Shown piece by piece: positions 18,386-27,296 of a stretch of DNA of 51,048 nt. The notes under the pieces are model-generated. The model saw only the letters and a program-made list of their open reading frames with translations. It was not told the DNA's origin and did not search any database. Every line of letters begins with the position of its first letter. Position 1 is the stretch's first letter. This DNA is from Actinokineospora sp. NBRC 105648 (GTDB taxonomy: Bacteria > Actinomycetota > Actinomycetes > Mycobacteriales > Pseudonocardiaceae). The stretch spans positions 1 to 51,048 of the forward strand of contig NZ_BSTR01000056.1 in assembly GCF_030269645.1 (NCBI RefSeq), given 5' to 3'. The translations under genes and the position numbers were made by a program.

Positions 18386-19642
18386 CTACTCAAGTGCAGG
18401 CGAAGTCAGGCTGATCCTGTCATCGGTGAGGTTGTGAACCAGGCGCAGAACTGGGCGTTCGTCGCCCATGTCGAGGATCCGTCGCACAGCGCCCACCTCC
18501 CATGCCAGTTCGTCGGCCAGGTCGGCGATCGTCAGCCCGTGGCCGCATGCGAGGGAGAAAGCCTTGCTGAGGAGAGCAGGCTGTTCGCCTGGGAAGTTCC
18601 CCAGAGGTTCGGGTTTGCCGAATCCAGGGGCGTCGTTCAGCGCGCGGAGGCGGATGTACGCCCGGCTTGCCGAAGAGTCCGACAGCAGACCGAGTTCGCG
18701 GCACCGGTACAACAGGGAGTGCACGGACACTCCCCACACTTCGCGCAACGCCGACAACTTGTGGAGGTCGGCGCGAGCGGGCAGATCGGATGCGATCGAG
18801 TCTTTCGGGGTCAGGAACTCGGCCGCGAACGCGTCTGCTTCACGTTCTTGTGCGATGTCCCCGGGTGTGGTGTCGCTGTGCAGCACGAGGTGTGCCAGTT
18901 CGTGAGCGGCGGTGAACCTATGCCGGTAGACGTCGTTGGTCCGGTTCGGGGTCAGGACGATCACCGGTCGGGGCAGGTGCGATGTGGAGAACGCGTCCAC
19001 TGTGGCCAGGTCTTCGTCCCGGGGAGGGGTGACCACGATGATGCCTTTGGACTCCAACCTGCGCACGAGGTGGGTGATCGGGCCGGTGCCGAGGCCCCAG
19101 GCGACCCTCAGCGCCCGCGCGGCCGCCGCGGGCTCCCTTGGGAGTTCGGTACCCGGATCGACCTCGCCGCCGGTGAAACCTGGAACGTCCACGTGAGGCA
19201 GACGAACCCTCTTCTCCAGCGCGTACGCCAGCTCCCAGACCTGCTCGGTGAGCGAAGTCGCCTTGGCGCGCTGGTAGGCGCGTGTGCTGCGCAGGCTTCG
19301 GAAGTGCGCGGCCGAAGGGTCCAACCGGCCATGTGGGCGGCCTGCGAGGAAGAACGCCAAAGGCACGTCGAGAGCCTCGGCGAGCCGGATGAGGACGTCC
19401 GGTCGTGGACGGTTGGTACCCATCTCGTACTGACTCACCGCGGCGGGCGTCACGCCCAAGCTGTCGGCCACCCACCGCTTCGTCTTTCCCGCCAGGTTGC
19501 GGGCTTGGGTCAGACGGACTGGGTCGAACGCGTCCTGCACGGCAGCCGGGCTGGGCCGGAGCGTGCGGGTTCCGCGCCGGTTGCGCCCTCCCCGATTCGT
19601 GACGGAGAATGGATGGTTGGACTGGTCTGTGTCGTCACTCAT
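18386..19642 (-). CDS. XRE regulator fused to an ImmA/IrrE-type metallopeptidase
   Basis: A 418-aa protein from the ATG at 19642. Residues about 40-95 form an XRE helix-turn-helix (RLTQARNLAGKTKRWVADSL, then VTPAAVSQYEMGTNRP). The middle carries the zinc-protease motif HELAH (247-251) with the downstream acidic ligand region EREADAFAAEFL, as in ImmA/IrrE proteins. These proteases cleave repressors or act as self-regulated switches, for instance in phage and mobile-element induction and in toxin-antitoxin units. The start overlaps the stop of the upstream gene (ATGAGTGA), so the two are translationally coupled and probably work together. Confidence 0.9.
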   Translation of the reverse strand: MSDDTDQSNHPFSVTNRGGRNRRGTRTLRPSPAAVQDAFDPVRLTQARNLAGKTKRWVADSLGVTPAAVSQYEMGTNRPRPDVLIRLAEALDVPLAFFLAGRPHGRLDPSAAHFRSLRSTRAYQRAKATSLTEQVWELAYALEKRVRLPHVDVPGFTGGEVDPGTELPREPAAAARALRVAWGLGTGPITHLVRRLESKGIIVVTPPRDEDLATVDAFSTSHLPRPVIVLTPNRTNDVYRHRFTAAHELAHLVLHSDTTPGDIAQEREADAFAAEFLTPKDSIASDLPARADLHKLSALREVWGVSVHSLLYRCRELGLLSDSSASRAYIRLRALNDAPGFGKPEPLGNFPGEQPALLSKAFSLACGHGLTIADLADELAWEVGAVRRILDMGDERPVLRLVHNLTDDRISLTSPALE

Positions 19643-20492
19643 CGTTTTCGGCGGCTGATCCTGGGTTGTCCGGTTCTGCTTCGGATGCGGGAAGCTCATC
19701 CTTGTCGCCGTGCAAGGCGACGTCGAGGTCAGGCTCGTCACCCTGGGCGAAGCCTGGCACACTGGCCGCGGTGCCTGTGGGACGCAACCTGGTGTCGTGC
19801 CCGCCCGCGGCAACCTGGTCAGCGATGCTGAGGTCCATCCGCTCAGGGGTCCACGCCATCCTGCCGTCGTCCTCCAAGGACGTCGGAGTGCCCCACCACG
19901 CGGCCTGGATGTCATCACTGTCGGCGTTGGCGACGTAGGCGATGTACACGACTGTCAACTCCAACTCCCTCGCGTCCGCCGCCACCTGGCCGACGGTCGG
20001 GGACTCGAGTGATTCGACCGAGGTGTCCCCAACGATGGCCTCGTCGAACAAGGTGCGCTCGGGCAACACCCCGTGCTCCCGAGAGATCCGCCGCGGAAGC
20101 AAGCTACCCAGCTGCGCCTGAGCGATCGGCTTGTTCATCGTCGTCGAGTGTCGGAAGGGGATCAACACACGACCGTTGACGACCGCCAAGTGGTAAGAGG
20201 CCCCCGGCGGCTTGATCATCTCAAACCCGGGCAGGTCAGCCAGCGCGAACTGTTGGACGACCAACTCGTACCGCGTATTCCAGAAGCTGCCGTACGGGTG
20301 GTTGCCGGTCGCCCCCTCGGCCCGGGCAACAGCCTGCACCGCACGCGCGCCCAACTGCCCACGCCGCAAACCCTTGACGACATACCTCTCGACGTCCACG
20401 GCAGCATCGCCGAACTGCTCCGACGCCCACCTCGACGGCACCTTGCTCGCGGCCAAATCCCCTCCAGCCCAGATGCTTACGTTAGTGAGCAC
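19635..20492 (-). CDS. Hypothetical protein coupled to the XRE-ImmA/IrrE gene
   Basis: A 285-aa protein from a GTG start at 20492 with GAGGTAGG just upstream. Residues 1-190 look globular (SFWNTRYELVVQQFALADLP, GRVLIPFRHSTT, VYIAYVANADSDDIQAAWWG); the last 60 residues are acidic and low in hydrophobics. It shares an eight-base overlap with the protease gene. Such coupling suggests that it is the partner or substrate of the protease, or a toxin it controls. I do not recognise a domain. Confidence 0.7.
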   Translation of the reverse strand: MLTNVSIWAGGDLAASKVPSRWASEQFGDAAVDVERYVVKGLRRGQLGARAVQAVARAEGATGNHPYGSFWNTRYELVVQQFALADLPGFEMIKPPGASYHLAVVNGRVLIPFRHSTTMNKPIAQAQLGSLLPRRISREHGVLPERTLFDEAIVGDTSVESLESPTVGQVAADARELELTVVYIAYVANADSDDIQAAWWGTPTSLEDDGRMAWTPERMDLSIADQVAAGGHDTRLRPTGTAASVPGFAQGDEPDLDVALHGDKDELPASEAEPDNPGSAAENDE

Positions 20493-20718
20493 AACCTACC
20501 TCATGGGCTTAACTTTTTCCCAACTGGTGCCCACGTATGCCTCAACATGGCGTTGCTGAGGTAGGGCGCCGCCAAGCATCGACGGGTGGCGCCACGAAGC
20601 CTCGACCCCAGCCACCCGGGAAGACGGTGGACACGCAGCAATCGGTTGAGTAGGAGCATCTCGGCGCTCACGCTACCCAAGGCTTTAACCTGCATGGATG
20701 AAGTTATCGGCAGGCGCA

Positions 20719-21611
20719 ATGTCTCGTAACTCACATCAGGGTGATCTTGGGTGGTGTTCGAGGTGATCATGCTGTGGTGCAGGTGATCTCGACGTCGCGG
20801 TCGGAGTGGATCGCCCCGTTCACGGGGCTCACGCCCGGGCAGTTCCGCAAGCTTGTGCGGGTCGTGGCCGAGCGTGGCGGGGACGCGGTGGCCGATGGCC
20901 GTCCGGGCAGGCAATGGCGGCTGGACCTGGCCGATCGGGTCCTGTTGGTCGCCGTCTACTGGCGCACCAATCTCACGATGCGCCAGATCGGGTTGTTGTT
21001 CGGGGTGTCGCACTCCGCGGCCCACCGGGTCATCGACACCATCGGGCCGTTGCTGGCGTTGGGCCCGGTCCGCAAGCGCCGAACCGACCAGGTCGCGATC
21101 GTGGACGGGACCCTGGTCCCGACCCGCGATCACCGGGTCGCGGCGAAGTCGAAGAACCACCGCTACTCCACGAACCTGCAGGTCGCCATCGACGCCGACA
21201 CCCGCCTGGTCATCGCCACCGGGCAACCCCTGCCGGGCAACCGCAACGACACCACCGCCTACCGCGACTCCGGCATCGCCGCGGACCTCACCGGACGACC
21301 GGTCATGGCCGACGGCGGATACCAGGGCAACACCGGTGTGATCATGCCCTACCGCAAACCCGCCAAAGGAAAACCACCACTGCCCGACTGGAAAACCGAC
21401 CTCAACACCACCCACAAGCGCGTCCGCGCCCGCGTCGAACACGCCTCGCCGACATGAAGGTCTACAAGATCCTGCGCGACTACCGCCGAGCCGCCCACAC
21501 CCTGGCCGCCACCGCCGCCGGGATCGCCTTCCTCCACAACCTCCCCCGAACCACCTGACCAACCCACCCGACAACCCCCACACACCAACAACAAGATCAG
21601 TTACGAGACAT
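20719..21611 (+). mobile_element. IS5-type insertion sequence with DDE (DDE_Tnp_4-like) transposase
   Basis: The ends match as inverted repeats: ATGTCTCGTAACT at 20719-20731 and its exact reverse complement at 21599-21611. The element of about 893 bases carries one transposase gene, broken by a frameshift near the end. I do not see a clear target duplication (flanks GCA and CCG). The right end lies three bases beyond the stop of the NACHT gene. Confidence 0.8.
20741..21558 (+). pseudogene. IS5-type transposase, frameshifted near the C-terminus
   Basis: Reads from GTG 20741. It has an N-terminal helix-turn-helix (NLTMRQIGLLFGVSHSAAHR), then the DDE core: AIVDGTLVPTRDH (first Asp), VIATGQPLPGNRNDTT and VMADGGYQGN (second Asp). 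The frame VRARVEHASPT stops at 21455-21457; the expected C-terminus, LADMKVYKILRDYRRAAHTL, continues in another frame to 21558. Adding one C in the GCCTCG at about 21446-21450 restores a 272-aa protein with VEHALADMK, containing the last catalytic Glu. Confidence 0.85.
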
Positions 21612-21614
21612 CCG

Positions 21615-23879
21615 TTAGTCGGCATCTCCAACCGCCGCTTTCGGTGAATCGTCGTCGTGCGGGCATGGTGGGGCGAGATGGTCTTGAAGGCTAGCGTGTC
21701 GGAATTGGTAGATGGGGCCGACCGAGCGGAGCAGGCGGCGCTTGTGGGCGTCTTCAATGAAGGCGATGAGGCGTATCGGGATACGGTGCTTCGAGGCGAG
21801 GTGGAGCTGGTTGACCCATACCGACCAGGCCGTAGAGGTGGTCAGGCCGCCCGCGACGCCCCCCGCCAATGCGCACATTATCGCCAAATGCGAGTCGGCC
21901 GACGGCGATATTGATGACTTGTAGCGTGCTGCCATCACTCCGAGAATGGGGATAAAGGCGAGACCAGCGAGGACTCCCCAGATAATGGAGACAAGCAGTT
22001 CGGATCGTCCGAGAGTTCGAACTTCAGCGGTAGTCTCGAGCCAGTTCTGATTGTGCCGGTCGTGCCCCAGACTATACATGAGTCCTGCCATCACGCCCCC
22101 CGCAAGCATCGAGATAGCGCCGGCAGGCCCCGTGGTTCGCCAAGAAAAGAATCCAAATCCGGCACCAATTGCCGTGGAGCACAAGAAACTTCGACTTCGA
22201 AGAGTTCTAGTCCACATTCGCATGTCGATATTCGCTGGACGGCATGTTCCTCGAACGCCGCCTGAGAGGCCCGTGATGAGCCCCACGGTGAGCCCTCCGA
22301 TGAACCCGAACACCAAGGCGTTGGTGATCTGCTTAGTTGCTGCGGCGATGAGTAGGATCAGAAGTCCCCCAAAAGCGCCGTTGACCACGCCACTCATGTC
22401 CCACTGAGCACATATGAAGCCTGCCAGGAGTCCGCAGCCGAGTCCGATAGCGGAGGTGAGTGATCCGGTCAACCCGAACACCACGCCGCCCGCGAGTCCG
22501 AACACGAGCGAAGCGAACGCGCCGTGGGTGAGTGTTCCCGCGATGCCAGCGCCCCAGCCGGGGATTCGCCACCACCTGAGATCCCGGGTGTTGTCGTCGC
22601 GGAGATACTCGGCGAGAACAGTGAGAGCGCGCACTGCCGTGTCGGACGAGTAGGGCGGGGACACATGACCGGGTTTAGGTGTGTAAGCAACTGTGATGGC
22701 GCGATCTAGGAGGTGCCTATTGATTTCCGCAGGTGTAGCGAACCGTTCAATGTCGAGTAGTTCACCAGGATCTCCTAAGTCTGGATCCGGCAAGGGGCGC
22801 ACTTGGTAGATATCTCGGATCAGGGTGATGGTCAGCGGGTTGTCGACCGCGGCGGTGAACGGTGTGTCGTTGTTGGAAGCAAGGACGTTGAGGAGCTTTC
22901 GCCACGGGGACGGTGGTGGGTCGAGCAGGGAGTGCCGCAGGTAGGTGAGGGCGTCCGCGCGGGTGAGTGCTTGCAGTTCGAGGGTCGCGGCGCTGGTCAG
23001 AATGTACTGCTCGGCCGTCCCAACCAGTTCCTCCGTGCGCGTGAGCAGCACCAGCCTAAAGGTGGACTGGCCTGCCAGAGCGCGCACGGCAACGGAGCGG
23101 TTGGCTGCGTCCATCTCGTCGAGACCATCGAGGAAGACCGCGATGCGACCGGTGGCAAGGAGGTGTGACGCGTGCGTCCGGTGCTGGTTGCGCACGAACG
23201 GAGTCAGACCGCCGAGTTTGCCGACCAGCCAGTCATGCACCGCCGTGGTGTTGGGGTCCCATCCGCTCAGGGTGAATAAGACGGGCACCGGTACTCGAGA
23301 ACGCAGGTTCTCAGGCGTGCGGTCTCGGTAGGCCAACGCCTCCAGTAGCAGCAGGATGGCGGTAGAACTCTTCCCCGAACCCGGCTGACCAGTAATGATG
23401 ACCCGTCCCGATGCCAAACCACCGTAGATGCGGTGCAGGTCGCGGTCGGTGCCCTCGCATAGCATCCCCTGAGTGACCCGATCCAGCCCGGGGAGTGGGT
23501 CGAACCCGCCCGCCTGAGAACTAGTAGCGGCGGTGACGGGCCCCGCGACGGCGCGGGTGCTGCGGCGCCATCGGATCGGCAACGGCCGTGGATGCAGGAG
23601 GCCCCGGTCCGCTGCCGCGGCGGTCCACTGTTCGCGGACGGCGTTCGCCAAGAGGTCGGCCAGTTCGTCGGCGCGTGGTTGCCCGCTATCACCGGCTGCC
23701 CAATCGCGCAGAACCGGTATCAAGGCGATCACTAAGCCGATGGCCGCCAACACGAACTGGCCGTATCCACTGGCATCGGTCCTCGCCGAGCCCGGGATCA
23801 GCGTGACCCGCAGCACCCACCAGGTCAGACCGGCCCCCGCGAGCAACAGACCGACCACCACGACAACCTTGCGCGACAT
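21615..23879 (-). CDS. Membrane NACHT-domain NTPase
   Basis: A 754-aa protein. Two N-terminal hydrophobic segments (about 5-24 and 42-60) are followed by the NACHT domain: Walker A GQPGSGKSS (164-172), Walker B VFLDGLDEM (248-256) and LVLLTRTEEL. From about residue 460 to 700 there are many Gly/Ala-rich membrane segments, and the protein ends with the FRHASLQDHLA motif usual for actinobacterial NACHT proteins. NACHT ATPases are STAND-type sensors, and some bacterial ones act in phage defence; here that role is inferred. The stop lies three bases before the IS5-type element, so the 3' end seems just intact. Confidence 0.88.
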   Translation of the reverse strand: MSRKVVVVVGLLLAGAGLTWWVLRVTLIPGSARTDASGYGQFVLAAIGLVIALIPVLRDWAAGDSGQPRADELADLLANAVREQWTAAAADRGLLHPRPLPIRWRRSTRAVAGPVTAATSSQAGGFDPLPGLDRVTQGMLCEGTDRDLHRIYGGLASGRVIITGQPGSGKSSTAILLLLEALAYRDRTPENLRSRVPVPVLFTLSGWDPNTTAVHDWLVGKLGGLTPFVRNQHRTHASHLLATGRIAVFLDGLDEMDAANRSVAVRALAGQSTFRLVLLTRTEELVGTAEQYILTSAATLELQALTRADALTYLRHSLLDPPPSPWRKLLNVLASNNDTPFTAAVDNPLTITLIRDIYQVRPLPDPDLGDPGELLDIERFATPAEINRHLLDRAITVAYTPKPGHVSPPYSSDTAVRALTVLAEYLRDDNTRDLRWWRIPGWGAGIAGTLTHGAFASLVFGLAGGVVFGLTGSLTSAIGLGCGLLAGFICAQWDMSGVVNGAFGGLLILLIAAATKQITNALVFGFIGGLTVGLITGLSGGVRGTCRPANIDMRMWTRTLRSRSFLCSTAIGAGFGFFSWRTTGPAGAISMLAGGVMAGLMYSLGHDRHNQNWLETTAEVRTLGRSELLVSIIWGVLAGLAFIPILGVMAARYKSSISPSADSHLAIMCALAGGVAGGLTTSTAWSVWVNQLHLASKHRIPIRLIAFIEDAHKRRLLRSVGPIYQFRHASLQDHLAPPCPHDDDSPKAAVGDAD

Positions 23880-24459
23880 ACTGGGGTGATCGTTGCGCGG
23901 TCGAACATCGTCACATGTTTGGAGGGCTCACTCTGACCAGAGGCCGATCCGTCCTCGACAGCGTCAGGTGTTGATCATGGGACGCCGAGCTTAGCCTGGC
24001 TGAGTGTTCGGATCTGGTGGCCGGCAACGCCGCGTTGACGCTGTGGGCGGCACACGTGAGGTCCTTCATCGATCTGGACTGAAAGTAGCCCGCGATCGGG
24101 GGGCGACATAGATAACGTCGTGCGATCGGAGTGATACCGCAAACCTCACCGAACTACCGCGCGACTACCGCACACAACGATCGGCAGGGCCACGCAGACC
24201 TCGAAGCGTTGTCGCGGGCGACGAGGTAAGTTCGCCTCGGGCGACTACGTACCTGTGGAAAGTGTTGTCTGCGGTGCCACAACCACCCCACGCAACCACA
24301 CCGCCTGCTGAAACCCTCATCCAAGATCCAGTACTGGGTCGGGCGATCTCAACCTTCTGGACAGCATCACTAGTGCCTCATCAAGGAACGTTGGCGTGGT
24401 AATCGTGTCGCGTGGACATCCGGGCTGGTGATCGGGAGGCTTGCCGGTGGAGGTGAGTC
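23880..24459. other. Intergenic stretch of about 580 bases
   Basis: No convincing gene on either strand. It lies between the start of the NACHT gene and the IS630-type transposase and should hold the NACHT promoter and the left end of the IS630 element. No terminal repeat could be paired, because the right end of that IS is missing. Confidence 0.4.
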
Positions 24460-25366
24460 ATGGCGCGCAAGCCTGAGGTGTTCGTGCGGTCGCTGGAGCC
24501 GGTGGAAGCGCAGCGGCTGGTCAAGATCACGAGGTCTGCCCGGGATCGGGTGCGGCTGCGACGGTCCGGGATTGTGCTGGCCCCGTCGCAAGGCCGGTCT
24601 GCGGGTGAGATTGCGGAGATGTTCGCCGCGACGGAAGGTTATGTGCGGGAAGTGATCCACGCGTTCAACGAGTCCGGGTTCGCGGCGTTGGACCCAAAAT
24701 GGAAGGGTGGCCGACCTCGTAAGTTCGGGGCGGCCGCCCGGGACCAGATCTGCCGCATCGCCGCCTGCAAGCCCACTGAATTGGTGTTGCCGTTCACGAC
24801 CTGGAGCTTGGCCAAGCTGGTCGACTACCTCGCCGAGCACGCCTGGATCAGGGCGAGTACCGAGACCATCCGCCAGATCCTGCGCGTGGCCGGTGTGTCA
24901 TGGCAGGCGACGAAGACGTGGAAAACCAGCAAGGATCCGGACTTCATGGCCAAGAAGAGTCGCATCCTGGACTTATATGATCAGCCGCCCGCCGACGGGC
25001 GAGTGCTCTGTGTTGACGAGTTCGGGCCGCTGAACCTGCAGCCCAGACCAGGACACGGCTGGTTCCCGAAGGGCCGGCCGGCCCGGCAGCGCGCTACCTA
25101 CACTCGCACCAAAGGCGTGCGGCACATGTTCGCCGCGCTCGACCTGGCCACCGGGCAGATGTTCCACCGGTTCCGTGACCGCAAGCGCCGGCTGCAGTTC
25201 CTCGACTTCTGCAAGCAACTCCGCCGCCGCTTCCCCACCGGCAAGCTCGACCTGGTCTGCGACAACTACCTACCGCATGGCAAAGCCGAGGTCAGGACCT
25301 GGTGCGCGGCCAATGGCATCGAGCTGGTCCACACGCCCACCAACGCCTCCTGGTTGAACTGGATGG
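24460..25366 (+). pseudogene. IS630-family transposase, truncated at the C-terminus
   Basis: Starts MARKPEVFVRSLEPVEAQRL with the N-terminal helix-turn-helix pair (SAGEIAEMFAATEGYVREVI). The DDE core has CVDEFGPLNLQPRPGHGWFP (first Asp), a second Asp in LVCDNYLPHGKAE, and then HTPTNASWLNW, where the family normally continues with the third acidic residue and a C-terminal helix. Identity is lost at about 25365: the following codons are the reverse complement of a second IS630-type gene. The transposase lacks its last catalytic residue and should be inactive. Confidence 0.85.
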
Positions 25367-25371
25367 GTCTG

Positions 25372-25809
25372 CTGCTCGTAGGCGCGACGTGCCGGGCGTT
25401 GCGGGGTGAACCCGTGGCGACGCAGCCACAGCCCCACGCCCTGCTCGGTCATGTCGACACCCACGACCAGCCTGATCAACTCGACCGTCGCCTGACGGGT
25501 CCACAACGGGCCGCCGATCAACAGTTCCTCAGGCGTGTAGGCGGCCATCGCCTCGAACACAGTGCCCCGATCCCCCGGACCGATCAACTCGGCCGGGCCG
25601 GGCCGTCCCCCACGGGTCGCCAGGCCGTCGCGACCATCCCGCCGATAAGCCCGCCACCACGTTCCCACCGACCGCTCCGAGACCCGGAACACCTCCGCCG
25701 CCTGCCGATAGCCCACGACTCTCCCGGACTCCAACGCGGCAACCACCCGCAACCGCAGCACCTCACGCTCCGCAGGCGACAACCGGTGCGCACCCTTGAC
25801 CTCGATCAC
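25372..25809 (-). pseudogene. N-terminal part of a second IS630-type transposase
   Basis: Read on the minus strand from 25809 (MIEVKGAHRLSPAEREVLRL). It contains the helix-turn-helix of an IS630 transposase (GYRQAAEVFRVSERSVGTWW), the winged second domain (WTRQATVELIRLVVGVDMTE) and ends at GFTPQRPARRAYEQQ. The DDE core is absent because the sequence meets the truncated plus-strand IS630 at about 25366-25371. The two partial genes thus face each other tail to tail. Confidence 0.8.
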
Positions 25810-25850
25810 AAACGGATCAATCTACAGGAACATGATCACTTTCGGCTCAA

Positions 25851-25943
25851 TAGTTCACACATAAGGTCTCTCTGAGCAGCCATTAACGAGCTACAACGGC
25901 GTATAACAGTAGGTCAACGGCATCGTAGGTTGGCTCGGCGGCC
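25851..25943. repeat. Direct repeat, copy 1 (flanks the UbiA-like gene)
   Basis: Starts TAGTTCACACATAAGG and contains CTACAACGGCGT and GGTCAACGGCATCGTA. A second copy in the same orientation starts at 29083. By eye about five of six bases agree over some 95 positions, with one indel. Neither copy encodes anything I recognise. Confidence 0.75.
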
Positions 25944-26431
25944 GTCATCGCAGCCAAGGTGCGGATCGCCGAACTGGAGGACGTTCATCCACCTGTGCGG
26001 GCCCCACCGGGCTCGTCAGGGGCTGCTGTTCGGCGGCTGGGTGTTGTGCAGGTGGTTCCAGGTACGGGTTCCGATGGCAAGCCGCGCCAAGGTGCGGATG
26101 AGGGCTGCGGTGGAGGCAAGGATTTTTCGGGCCGACGTGGCGAGGTTGGGGAGAAAGTAGCGGAAGTCGGCGTACGAGGATTGGCAGAATCCGGTGTAGA
26201 CGCCGAGGAAGATGAGCAGCGTCAGGGCAATGGCCGTCGCGGATGTCCAGTCGATCAGCAGGCCGTTGGTGAGCGTGATGATAGCGGTCGAGGCGCCGAG
26301 GACGAGTGCTCGTTGCGGCGGTGCTGGGGATCTGGTGAGGAGGAAGGTCGCGATCGCGGATAGGGCAATGACGATCAAGCCCTGTTTCGTGCTGGGTACT
26401 CCTGCGGCCACTCCCAACGTCACGGCGATAA

Positions 26432-27296
26432 GAGCGTGTCTCACTTGGATCTTGGTAGTTGATCGGACATGATCTTCGGCCGTGGACGAGTTGTCATTGC
26501 GGTTGGTGCCGGATGAGTTGTGGGGGTTGGTGGAGCCGTTGATCCCGCCTGCGGGTCGTCGTCGGCAGGGTGGTGGCAGGTCGGTGGCCGATCCTCGCGC
26601 GGTGTTCACCGCGATCGTGTTCGTGTTGACCAGCGGTTGTGCGTGGCGACATCTGCCGCCGTCGTTCGGGGTGACGGTGCCGACCGCGCACCGGTGGTTC
26701 AGCACGTGGACCGAGGCCGGGCTCTGGGGGCGGCTGCAACGAGCGGTGCTCGACGAACTCGGGGCCCGGGGGATGATCGACTGGTCGAGAGCGGTGCTCG
26801 ACGGCGCGGCCGTTCGGGCGAAAAAGGGGGCTCTCTGACCGGTCCGTCACCGGTCGACCGGGGCAAGAACGGCTCCAAGATCCACGCCCTGTCCGACCGG
26901 GCCGGGATCCCCCTGGTAGTCGGGGTGTCCGCGGCCAACACCAACGACCACCAAGCTCTCACGACGATGGTCTCCGCCATCCCCCGCATCCGAACCCGGG
27001 GCGGGCGGCGACGGTTCCGACCCGACAAACTCCACGCCGACAAGGCCTACGACGTCCGCGACCTACGCCGATGGCTCACCGAACGCGGCATCATCGTCCG
27101 CGTCAGCCGCAAAGGCGTCGATACCTCCGAGCGGCTCGGCCGACACCGATGGGTCATCGAACGCACCATCGCCTGGCTCACCGGACGCCGCAGACTCACC
27201 ATCCGCTACGAGACCAAAGCCACCCATTACCTCGCCTTCGTCACCCTCGCCGCCGCCCTCACCTGCTGGAACAAACTCACCAAATAAGACACGCTC
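26432..27296 (+). mobile_element. IS5-family (IS427-like) insertion sequence with TAA target duplication
   Basis: The left end GAGCGTGTCTCACTTGG and the reverse complement of the right end, GAGCGTGTCTTATTTGG, are near-perfect terminal repeats. TAA stands at both sides (26429-26431 and 27297-27299) as the target duplication. The 865-base element carries a transposase in two frames and splits the UbiA-like gene. Confidence 0.9.
26482..27287 (+). CDS. IS5-family transposase made by frameshifting (two overlapping frames)
   Basis: The first frame (26482-26838, GTG start) has the N-terminal domain: VPDELWGLVEPLIPPAGRRR, SGCAWRHLPPSFGVTVPTAH and VLDGAAVRAKKG. The second frame continues from about 26825 to 27287 with the DDE core: GSKIHALSDRAGIPLVVGVS, LHADKAYDVRDLRRWL and RHRWVIERTIAWL. 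The switch is at GAAAAAGGGGG (about 26820-26830), a slippery run of the kind used for programmed -1 frameshifting in IS427-type elements, so a fused protein of about 268 aa is probably functional. Confidence 0.85.

Noticed and set aside
18434..19831. Long plus-strand frame opposite the XRE-protease gene
   Set aside because: The opposite strand has HTH and HELAH motifs; this frame has none and reflects GC-rich codon bias.
20501..20695. 64-codon minus-strand ORF (MQVKALGSVSAEMLLLNRLL…) next to the IS5-type element
   Set aside because: No ribosome site and no family; it could be a fragment of something the IS disrupted, but joining it to the NACHT gene is not supported because that gene ends before the IS.
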